The notes below the pieces were generated by a model. The model was not told where the DNA came from. It was given only the letters and a program-made list of their open reading frames with translations, and ran no database searches. Shown piece by piece: positions 5,555-11,266 of a stretch of 11,266 nucleotides of DNA (position 1 is its first letter; every line of letters starts with the position of its first letter). The DNA is taken from the NCBI GenBank assembly GCA_045595795.1, contig JAZOBC010000043.1:1-11266 (forward strand), given 5' to 3'. The stretch is from UMGS755 sp045595795. GTDB taxonomy: Bacteria; Bacillota; Clostridia; UBA1381; UBA9506. A program made the translations under genes and the position numbers.

Positions 5555-8083
5555 TTAGTTCAGTGCACCGCCTGCAACAGCGTAAACCGGCTGCAGAGCA
5601 GAATTGCTGTTCCAGAGGAACACTTTGTAGCTTGTGCCGTCTTCAACAGGAGCGTTGACAGACAGTTTGCCGTCTGCACTTGTGTCGCTCTTGGCAACAA
5701 CTAATTCTTTGCCGTCCCCTTTGTAAATAGCAACAAACAGAACTGTGCCAGCATTAGCTGAGTAGTTCATATATGCGGAAACCGTGCCGTTTTCTGCTTT
5801 CACGTTCAGGTCAGATGCCTTGTAGTAAACAGCAGGCCAAATTCCACGGTCCAGTTTCACATAATTGCCGTTTGCCAAAGCACTGGCATCAGCTGCAGCA
5901 CCTGCTGCGGTGATAACAGAAGCGTCGTCAGCTAACTTATCTGTCAGGCCTCCAACAGTTAAAGCAGAGGTTGCCGCATCCATCAGATTGAGGATGCCGC
6001 CATTGCTTTCAACGCCGGCTGCACCGGATGCCAAAACATCTGCTGCAATAGCAGAGGCTGCAGTTTCACCTGCGGGAATGTATTCCATGGTGATGTCATC
6101 AACTAAGAAGTTGTTTTGAGTGTCCTCAATAATTGCAAGAGTGACCTCAGTAACCGCACTGTTAGCTGTCTGTTTATCTCCTGTGTAATTTGCACCATAA
6201 TAGTCATAGTCGACTGCAATAGGCTCAGCGTTCAGCTTCACGCCGTCTAAATAGAAGTCGATGGTGTTCACGGAGCCTTCTGCGCCGTCAGAAACATGAA
6301 TTTCATAATCCAATCTGTACCATTTGTCTTTTTCAATCTGTACGCCGACACTGTAAGCATCACTTAAGGTTGCGTTTCTCAGGTTCAGTATACTATCGCT
6401 GTAAATAATCATTGCCGGCTGAGACATAACGGAACTGTTCACAGGGTTCGCGGGTTTCAGAGTCAGCTGCATACGCACGTTATTATCAACACCGTTGGGC
6501 ATCATCAAAGAAAGACCGCCGCGAACAGTGGAACTGGGTTCAATCTTATTGCGAACCAGAGCATTCTTCGTGTCAACTGCAAACTGCTTCCAAATTCTTT
6601 GAGTTGAAGCCCAGGACATAACTCTATCGCTTGCGGGCTTAACTCCGGAGCCATCAATAACCGTAGCACCGGTGGTTGCAGAATAGCTCACACCGGCAGA
6701 GGTCAGACCAAAGGTTTCAAAATCAATGTTCTTAAAGAGGTTAACCGGTTCAACCGTGTTTCTATCAGCAGGCACGTAACGGATGGTGAAGTTGTCAATC
6801 TCGGTGCCGAAATTTGCTTCTGCAGATTCCTTGTTTTGAACCCACCAATACCATTTCTTCATTCCTGCAGTATTTCCACTCGGTGCACCTCTTTTCTCTA
6901 ATGAGCCGTTAATATACAAGTCGTGCGTTGCATCTGATTTCAACACAAGCGTATGGTGAACCCACTCGCCAACAGGTGAAACGACGATACCGCTGCCATT
7001 TGAAACTTTACCGGTGGAAGGGGCGATACTCTCCGCACCCGTTCCGGGATTCCAGGCACCGTCGGCATAGCCTATGTTGCGCCACACATTCAAATCGTCT
7101 ACCTTCATGTCATAATCCACGCGGATGTCAAAAACGGTTCCGTTGGTCGCATGCGGGTTTGTGTTCGTCAGCTGAGTTTCACGGTTATTGTTGAGCCACA
7201 TGTTAATCTGCTTGTTTGCCTCGCCATTCGCAGCGATTGTTCCGGACATCTTCACAGCTCTACCGTCAACACCGGTGCCGCCGTCTACGTCGGTAATGGT
7301 TGTGCCGCTCGGTGCTGCGCCCCAGTCCTCGGCTTCCGTTAATTCTTTAGCCAAAAAGCCTTCTTCAGGGATGCCTCCAGGTAGGGTTTCCGTCCAATAT
7401 TTCATGTTGTCAATCAAAAAGGTGCTTTCAGCGTCAACCGCAGTATTAGAAAAATGATAAATCCACAGGTACGGGTAGCTGCCTCTGCCGAAAACGCCCT
7501 GCACGAAGTCACCGTCCAAATAAATTTCACTGTAATAAGAAACCGGAGAAGTACTATAGCAACGGTTGCGGACAGCGACCGTGTGCCATCCGTTATTCAC
7601 TACTTCTTTTTCATAGACAGTCGTCTTTCCGACAGGGATATCAATTATCCATGTAGAATTACCTTCAGTCGCACAGTCATAGCTCAAATTCATACGTGTA
7701 GCAAATCCGGTACCATCAATCTTAAAGTCCCAGGATATCCACGCAGCGTTACCATCAACGTGCTGTTTTCCGCTGGCAGGCTCACCGGTCTGCAGATAAA
7801 TTAAATTTGTCTGGGAAGCAGCAGTCGCCTTGGTATTCCACTGCAATGCCAGACCATTTTCTGCATCGCGCTGCACACCGGAAAAAGTGTTCGTTGCCTG
7901 TAGAACAGCATTACCACTCGGTTTAGCAGCAGTTGGGACAGTGGATGAAGAATCTGTTGAAAGTCCGGAAAAATCATTGAAAAGTGCGCTGTCTGCCGCA
8001 CTTACGGTCATGGGGAGAGTCATGCAGCCCGCAACCATCAGCACGCTGAGGGCGAGGCTCATTAATTTTTTAAAATTTTTCAC
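5555..8083 (-). CDS. Secreted protein with three tandem jelly-roll (LamG/ConA-like) domains and C-terminal beta module
   Basis: 842 residues from a GTG at 8083. AGGAGA lies 9 nt upstream of that GTG, whereas the in-frame ATG at 8125 has no ribosome binding site and would put a charged tail before the signal peptide. The signal peptide ends near residue 29 (TVSA-ADS). A VAGC at 17-20 also fits a lipobox, so the anchoring mode is ambiguous. Three domains of about 200 residues follow, at about 33-231, 243-440 and 447-673. Each has repeated aromatic beta-strands (WISWDFKI, YDMKVDD, YRLDYEIHV), a surface strand of the IYLDG, LYINGSL or FYLDGVKL type, and a closing I/VDN or VDD strand (FLIDNMKYW, TEIDNFTIRYVP, FLVDDITMEYIP). 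This is typical of LamG/concanavalin-like jelly rolls. An Ala-rich linker (about 673-745) leads to a C-terminal module (755-834) shared with the small secreted protein. No catalytic residues are evident; glycan binding is the inferred role. Confidence 0.88.
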   Translation of the reverse strand: MKNFKKLMSLALSVLMVAGCMTLPMTVSAADSALFNDFSGLSTDSSSTVPTAAKPSGNAVLQATNTFSGVQRDAENGLALQWNTKATAASQTNLIYLQTGEPASGKQHVDGNAAWISWDFKIDGTGFATRMNLSYDCATEGNSTWIIDIPVGKTTVYEKEVVNNGWHTVAVRNRCYSTSPVSYYSEIYLDGDFVQGVFGRGSYPYLWIYHFSNTAVDAESTFLIDNMKYWTETLPGGIPEEGFLAKELTEAEDWGAAPSGTTITDVDGGTGVDGRAVKMSGTIAANGEANKQINMWLNNNRETQLTNTNPHATNGTVFDIRVDYDMKVDDLNVWRNIGYADGAWNPGTGAESIAPSTGKVSNGSGIVVSPVGEWVHHTLVLKSDATHDLYINGSLEKRGAPSGNTAGMKKWYWWVQNKESAEANFGTEIDNFTIRYVPADRNTVEPVNLFKNIDFETFGLTSAGVSYSATTGATVIDGSGVKPASDRVMSWASTQRIWKQFAVDTKNALVRNKIEPSSTVRGGLSLMMPNGVDNNVRMQLTLKPANPVNSSVMSQPAMIIYSDSILNLRNATLSDAYSVGVQIEKDKWYRLDYEIHVSDGAEGSVNTIDFYLDGVKLNAEPIAVDYDYYGANYTGDKQTANSAVTEVTLAIIEDTQNNFLVDDITMEYIPAGETAASAIAADVLASGAAGVESNGGILNLMDAATSALTVGGLTDKLADDASVITAAGAAADASALANGNYVKLDRGIWPAVYYKASDLNVKAENGTVSAYMNYSANAGTVLFVAIYKGDGKELVVAKSDTSADGKLSVNAPVEDGTSYKVFLWNSNSALQPVYAVAGGALN

Positions 8084-8107
8084 GCTAAAACATCTCCTAT
8101 CTTTATT

Positions 8108-8138
8108 GATATATTGCGCCGCCATTGGCGGCTGTTAA
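8108..8138 (-). promoter_or_regulatory. Possible promoter with palindromic spacer upstream of the lectin-like gene
   Basis: The minus strand has TTAACA (8138-8133), five of six matches to a -35, and TATATC (8113-8108), four of six matches to a -10. They are separated by 19 bp. The spacer contains the perfect palindrome GCCGCC-AAT-GGCGGC (8132-8118). Long 19-bp spacers filled by a dyad are a hallmark of MerR-type regulated promoters, but the -10 is weak and no regulator gene is present here, so this is tentative. Confidence 0.3.
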
Positions 8139-8147
8139 GATTGTTTC

Positions 8148-8253
8148 TTTGGGAGAGGTTGGGGTTATAGCCTTCCTTTTTTTGCCTCCCCTGTGTAAAG
8201 GGAGGCTTCCATTCATGCCTTCCCCTCAAGGGGAAGGCTTTTTCTCTCCCAAG
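8148..8253. repeat. Palindromic intergenic repeat related to the 5104-5537 block
   Basis: The stretch is bounded by TTGGGAGAG (8149-8157) and its reverse complement CTCTCCCAA (8244-8252). Inside are hairpin GCCTCCC/GGGAGGC (8184-8206, 9-nt loop) and a perfect 10-bp stem GCCTTCCCCT/AGGGGAAGGC with a 2-nt loop (8217-8238). Nineteen bases, 8207-8225, are identical to 5143-5161 in the larger block, so the same repeat family lies on both sides of the lectin-like gene. It sits in the 197-bp gap between the binding-protein gene and the lectin-like gene. Confidence 0.65.
8217..8243 (+). terminator. Terminator-like hairpin with T-run, plus-strand orientation only
   Basis: The 10-bp GC-rich stem at 8217-8238 is followed on the plus strand by TTTTT (8239-8243), the shape of an intrinsic terminator. 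No plus-strand gene precedes it. Read in the direction of the genes here it has no U-run, so it should not terminate the transporter transcript efficiently. It is probably part of the repeat element. Confidence 0.3.
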
Positions 8254-8280
8254 GAAAAATCATTATTTTAAATAGGTAAA

Positions 8281-9891
8281 TTAACGGCTGTTAAAACGAT
8301 CTAACTGTGCTTGTTTGATTTCAACAACACGCTCAACGCCCAATCTCTTCATTTCAGCAACGAAATCATCATAGCTTTCTAAGTCTGCGCCGCCGGTGAT
8401 GAATCTGAGAACCTGTTCGTTTACGTAGTCGTCAATGTTGGTAACAAGCTGATTCAGCTCGTCTGCCTCTTCCTGAGTCGGAATAACGGTCGGCACAACG
8501 TGTGCATTCATGTTGGTCTTCCACAGCTGTTGTGCTTCCTTCTGAGCCGGCTCGGTGTAACGCAGGGCTTTGAACGCACCTGCAATCGGGTCACTCTCAT
8601 GACCATAGCACCAGTCTCTGATGTAAGGCATAATTTTGTCGGTATCTGCCTTGATTTCGTCAACAAACTCAATCTTGCCGTCTACACGGTTCCAGGTTTG
8701 ACCCTCAGGACCGATACCGCAAAGCAGAGTGCCGTCAACGGTGTAACCATAATCCAGATATCTGGCAGCTAATTCAATATCCTCACACTGAGTGGTGATG
8801 GCTGCGATTCTGGAAGAACCTGCAATACTATAAGCTTCGGGCATGTGACCGAATTCAGCTACCTGACCGCGTGTTGCGGTGGGATATGGCAGCGCCTTAT
8901 AAGTAAAGTTATCGCCGGTTTCAGCAGAAGCCTGATTCCAAGCCAAAATACGGCTTAAGAAATAGTGTGTAACAGCTGCACGGCCATCTAACATTTTGTT
9001 GCCCACGGTGGTGTCATCAATAGAGATGAACTCCTTGTCTAACAAACCGTCTGCATACCAGTCGCGCATTAAGGCAAGCGCATCTTTAAACTTATCGGTC
9101 ATGGGGCCGAATTCAACCTTGCCCTCGTCGTTGACATAATAAGTACATGCCGTGTTGAACGCACCGTAAATGAAAGGTGCATAACGGCTGTCGGTCATGA
9201 GCGGTCCTTCATAGGTCAGGGGGGTTGCCACGCCGTTATCCTTAAAGGTTTGCAGCATCACGGTCCAGTCGTCAATGGTTTCGGGATTGGCAATGTTTAA
9301 CTTCTCCATCAAATCAGCACGAACCATGGGACCAATCCAGGGGTCGCTGTCTCTGTTACCGAGGTTAACGAAACCATAGAGGTCACCGTCTTCGGAGCGG
9401 ATATACTTTTCACGTTCCGCATCAGACTTAACGCCTGCCATGAAATTGGGTGCATATGCTTCTGCGATTGCATCAAGCGGATAAATGATGCCTTCACGAA
9501 TTGCATCCGCAGGGTTATAGGCGCTGCCCAGCCAGGTGTGAACAATAACGTCAGGATAGTCGCCGGAAGCAATTAACAGGTTAAATGCTTCGGTTGCATC
9601 ACCGGTGGGGAACTGCCAAACGGCATTGATACCGGTACGCTTGGTGTATTCCTGATGAATCGGTGTGTCCTCATGGCTCAGATAAGCCGGGTCGGGCTTT
9701 AAGCTGGTCCAGAGGGTAAGCGTTTTGTCACCGGCGTTTGTGATGGGAAATGTATCACCATACACGGACTCGCCGATTTCAGGCTGCACGCCAACTGTGC
9801 CGCGTGTGCTTGTGCTGCCGCATCCTGCCAAAAGCAGAACCAGGGCAAGCATCAAAGCAACTGTTTTGAAAAACTTAGTTGACATTTTCAT
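8281..9891 (-). CDS. Extracellular sugar-binding lipoprotein, LplA-type (ABC transporter, CUT1)
   Basis: 536 residues, close to the usual length of about 500-550 for LplA/YtcQ-type binding proteins of oligosaccharide importers. The signal peptide ends in the lipobox LLAGC with the acylated Cys at 24, so the mature protein should be membrane-tethered outside the cell. The family-1 solute-binding fold is indicated by LTLWTSLKPDP near residue 58, FNLLIASGDYPDVIV near 103-117, DLYGFVNLGNRD, MRDWYADGLLDKEFI, and the C-terminal ESYDDFVAEMKRLGVERVVEI near 500-520, which is characteristic of this subfamily. AGGAG 8 nt before the ATG supports the start. It lies 122 bp downstream of the second permease, probably in one transcript but with an extra promoter. 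The substrate is presumably an oligosaccharide; its identity cannot be read from the sequence. Confidence 0.95.
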   Translation of the reverse strand: MKMSTKFFKTVALMLALVLLLAGCGSTSTRGTVGVQPEIGESVYGDTFPITNAGDKTLTLWTSLKPDPAYLSHEDTPIHQEYTKRTGINAVWQFPTGDATEAFNLLIASGDYPDVIVHTWLGSAYNPADAIREGIIYPLDAIAEAYAPNFMAGVKSDAEREKYIRSEDGDLYGFVNLGNRDSDPWIGPMVRADLMEKLNIANPETIDDWTVMLQTFKDNGVATPLTYEGPLMTDSRYAPFIYGAFNTACTYYVNDEGKVEFGPMTDKFKDALALMRDWYADGLLDKEFISIDDTTVGNKMLDGRAAVTHYFLSRILAWNQASAETGDNFTYKALPYPTATRGQVAEFGHMPEAYSIAGSSRIAAITTQCEDIELAARYLDYGYTVDGTLLCGIGPEGQTWNRVDGKIEFVDEIKADTDKIMPYIRDWCYGHESDPIAGAFKALRYTEPAQKEAQQLWKTNMNAHVVPTVIPTQEEADELNQLVTNIDDYVNEQVLRFITGGADLESYDDFVAEMKRLGVERVVEIKQAQLDRFNSR

Positions 9892-9938
9892 ACCTTTCTC
9901 TCCTTTTTATAATAATTTTTTTATTCCATTCTGTAATC

Positions 9939-9947
9939 ATTATAACA
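9939..9947 (-). promoter_or_regulatory. Extended -10 promoter of the binding-protein gene
   Basis: The minus strand reads TGTTATAAT here, a perfect TATAAT (9944-9939) preceded by the TG of an extended -10. It lies about 48 nt upstream of the start codon. The -35 region at 17 bp is only a T-run, consistent with reliance on the extended -10 or on an activator. A separate promoter would let the binding protein be made in excess over its permeases, which is common for such transporters. Confidence 0.6.
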
Positions 9948-9975
9948 TGTTGGGACTACAGAAAAAAGAAACAAC

Positions 9976-10005
9976 TTTTTAGATTGACAATCAAATTTTT
10001 AGATT
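9976..10005 (-). promoter_or_regulatory. Candidate regulator-binding site: direct repeats and a dyad upstream of the promoter
   Basis: TTTTTAGATT occurs at 9976-9985 and again at 9996-10005, exactly 20 bp apart. Overlapping the first copy is the 11-bp perfect dyad GATTG-A-CAATC (9982-9992). Both lie upstream of the extended -10 at 9939-9947, with the dyad centred roughly 43 bp further upstream. Direct repeats about two helical turns apart are what AraC/YesN-type activators, frequent partners of LplA-type transporters, tend to bind. The region is AT-rich, so chance is a real alternative. Confidence 0.35.
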
Positions 10006-10013
10006 TTTGTTTT

Positions 10014-10895
10014 TTAACCCTTAACAGAACCAATCATAACACCCTTAACGAAATATTTCTGCAGGAAGGGGTAAACGCACAAAAGCGGCAGGGTTGCAAC
10101 CACAATGGTGGCATATTTAATGGTCATTTCTATGGAGTCTTCCTTCTCCGTCAGCTCCAAGGTTTGGCTCTTAATCAAAAGGTCACGGAGCACAATCTGC
10201 AGAGGCACCTTGGTGGGGCTTTGCAGATAGATGGCGGGATAGAACCAGCTGTTCCAGAACGTGATGCCGTAATAAAGCACCATAACGGCAATAACGCTGC
10301 CGGAAAGCGGCAGAATGATTTTGCACAGGATGGTAAAATCGTTTGCACCGTCTAAGTGGGCTGATTCCTCCAGCGAATCGGGAATTGCCTGGAAGTTGGT
10401 GCGCATGATAATCATGTTATAAACTGAGAAGGAGCCGGTTAAGATAACAGACCACAGGCTGTCGTAAAGACCCAGGTCTTTAATGTTTAAATATGCCGGC
10501 ACCAAACCGCCGTGAAAATACATGGTGAACAGCACGAAAAAGGTGAAGAGCTTGCCGAACAACACATTCTTGCGGGAGCTGAAATAAGCACCCAGAATGG
10601 TTAAGAACAAGCTGCAGCCAAGACCCACAATCACAATGATGAAGGTGTTCTTAAAGCCCATCCAAATTCTCGGGAAGGTTAAGATGGATTTATAGGCTGC
10701 AACGTTTGCATCCAACGGGAACCACAGAAGTCCGTGGTGTGCCATAAGCAGGTTAGAGTTACTGAACGAAGCCATGACAACATACAAAAGCGGATAGAGT
10801 GTGACTAAACCGGTGATGATGAGCACGATATAAACAAATGCGGAAAATGCTTTATCGCCGGCACTGGAACGAATTTTATTTTTGTTTCTTACCAT
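10014..10895 (-). CDS. Carbohydrate ABC transporter permease, YtcP/LplC-type (CUT1)
   Basis: 293 residues, the usual length for this family. It is an integral membrane subunit with about six transmembrane segments (roughly 18-43, 82-105, 112-130, 143-163, 198-218 and 261-285). The cytoplasmic EAA loop at 176-197 reads EESAHLDGAND...I.LP, the coupling site for the ATPase. Other family traits are MYFHGGLVPAYL near 125-135, an NSW motif near 215-217, and the C-terminal end KGVMIGSVKG, which is almost diagnostic for YtcP/LplC proteins. It starts 7 bp inside the end of the upstream permease gene, so the two are probably translationally coupled. It forms the translocation pore together with the LplB-type permease. 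The ATPase is not in the window; such importers often share a multitask MsmX-type ATPase encoded elsewhere. Confidence 0.95.
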   Translation of the reverse strand: MVRNKNKIRSSAGDKAFSAFVYIVLIITGLVTLYPLLYVVMASFSNSNLLMAHHGLLWFPLDANVAAYKSILTFPRIWMGFKNTFIIVIVGLGCSLFLTILGAYFSSRKNVLFGKLFTFFVLFTMYFHGGLVPAYLNIKDLGLYDSLWSVILTGSFSVYNMIIMRTNFQAIPDSLEESAHLDGANDFTILCKIILPLSGSVIAVMVLYYGITFWNSWFYPAIYLQSPTKVPLQIVLRDLLIKSQTLELTEKEDSIEMTIKYATIVVATLPLLCVYPFLQKYFVKGVMIGSVKG

Positions 10896-11266
10896 AAGCT
10901 TGTTTCACCAACCTTTCCTGCAATCTGATTCACAATCACAAGCATGATAACATTGACTACATTATTAAACAGACCAACGGCTGTGGATAAACCCCAGTTA
11001 AAGTCCTGCAGACCTTTTCTGTAAACATAGGAGTTAATGATGTCTGCCGTTTCATAGGTCAAGGGGTTATACAGCAGAATGATTTTATCAGCACCTAAGT
11101 TCATAACCTGACCGATTCTCAGAATCAGCATAATGATGATGGTGGGCAGAATGGATGGAATGGAAACGTGAAGAATTTTTCTGATTCTGCCTGCTCCGTC
11201 GATTTCAGCGGCTTCATAAATCTCATGGCTCACACCGCAAAGTGCTGCAAAGTAGATAACCGAACC
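10889..11266 (-). CDS. Carbohydrate ABC transporter permease, LplB-type (CUT1), 5' end beyond window
   Basis: Only the C-terminal 125 residues are present; the frame is open to the right edge. The first visible residues are GSVIYFAALCGVSHEIYEAA, where the EAA loop (EAAEIDGAGR...SIPSILP) begins. A GTG at 11233 falls inside this conserved segment and is not a real start. After the loop come a transmembrane segment (TIIIMLILRIGQVM), the extracellular stretch with YETADIINSYVYRKGL, a last transmembrane segment (LFNNVVNVIMLVIVNQIAGK) and the end GETSLW, all typical of LplB/YtcO-type permeases. Its stop overlaps the start of the second permease by 7 bp. It is the pore partner of that permease in an oligosaccharide importer. 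Confidence 0.92.
   Translation of the reverse strand, partial: GSVIYFAALCGVSHEIYEAAEIDGAGRIRKILHVSIPSILPTIIIMLILRIGQVMNLGADKIILLYNPLTYETADIINSYVYRKGLQDFNWGLSTAVGLFNNVVNVIMLVIVNQIAGKVGETSLW

Noticed and set aside
5102..5658. Several overlapping open frames of 60-70 codons on both strands in and beside the repeat block
   Set aside because: They consist of translated palindromic repeats, overlap each other, have no ribosome binding site and end within repeat sequence or in the real lectin-like gene.
8084..8125. ATG at 8125 as the start of the lectin-like protein (856 residues)
   Set aside because: It has no ribosome binding site and adds a charged 14-residue tail before the signal peptide, while the GTG at 8083 has AGGAGA 9 nt upstream.
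8184..8206. Hairpin GCCTCCC/GGGAGGC as terminator of the transporter transcript
   Set aside because: In the direction of transcription it is followed by an A-run, not a U-run, so it lacks the key feature of an intrinsic terminator.
9879..10355. A 158-codon plus-strand open frame across the promoter gap and the second permease gene
   Set aside because: It is antisense to a clear YtcP-type permease and has low-complexity N-terminal composition from the AT-rich gap; no family resemblance was seen.
11231..11233. GTG at 11233 as the start of the LplB-type permease
   Set aside because: Conserved family residues continue upstream in frame to the window edge, so the gene is truncated by the window rather than short.

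Overview
All protein genes in this window read on the minus strand, so transcription runs from high to low coordinates. Several traits point to a Gram-positive anaerobe of the Clostridia (Bacillota), probably gut or rumen-associated: S-layer-homology (SLH) domains, a lipobox substrate-binding protein, LplA/LplB/YtcP-type CUT1 sugar transporter genes without an ATPase, GGAGG-type ribosome binding sites, and intergenic GC-rich palindromic repeats of the kind known from gut Clostridia. The taxon is an inference; no marker gene is present.

In transcription order, the right end (11266-8281) encodes an oligosaccharide ABC importer. It consists of the C-terminal part of an LplB-type permease (cut by the window edge), a complete YtcP/LplC-type permease overlapping it by 7 bp, and a large LplA-type lipoprotein. 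The lipoprotein gene has a likely promoter of its own, an extended -10 at 9939-9947. An intergenic stretch with palindromic repeat DNA (8148-8253) follows. Next is an 842-residue secreted protein (8083-5555) that appears to carry three tandem jelly-roll (LamG/concanavalin-like) domains and a small C-terminal beta module. After it comes a 434-bp gene-free block (5104-5537) bounded by a perfect 15-bp inverted repeat and packed with hairpin-bearing inverted repeats. The left half holds three surface or secreted proteins. The first has about 208 residues and two modules (4974-4348). The second is a 576-residue protein with three SLH domains (4214-2484). The third is a large SLH-type protein of at least 829 residues (2487 to the left edge, no stop in window), whose start overlaps the previous stop as ATGA.

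A working picture, inferred, is a cell-surface glycan capture and import locus. The SLH proteins would sit on the cell wall, the multi-lectin protein would bind polysaccharide, and the lipoprotein plus two permeases would import oligosaccharides using an ATPase encoded elsewhere. No glycoside hydrolase or polysaccharide lyase is visible here. The small two-module protein links the set: its N-terminal module resembles the N-terminus of the 576-residue SLH protein, and its C-terminal module resembles the C-terminus of the 842-residue lectin-like protein.

The most unusual non-coding signal is the repeat block at 5104-5537. Its four arms keep a common sequence frame, but each holds a different self-complementary hairpin. 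No tRNA, rRNA, CRISPR array, transposase or replication origin was recognised.
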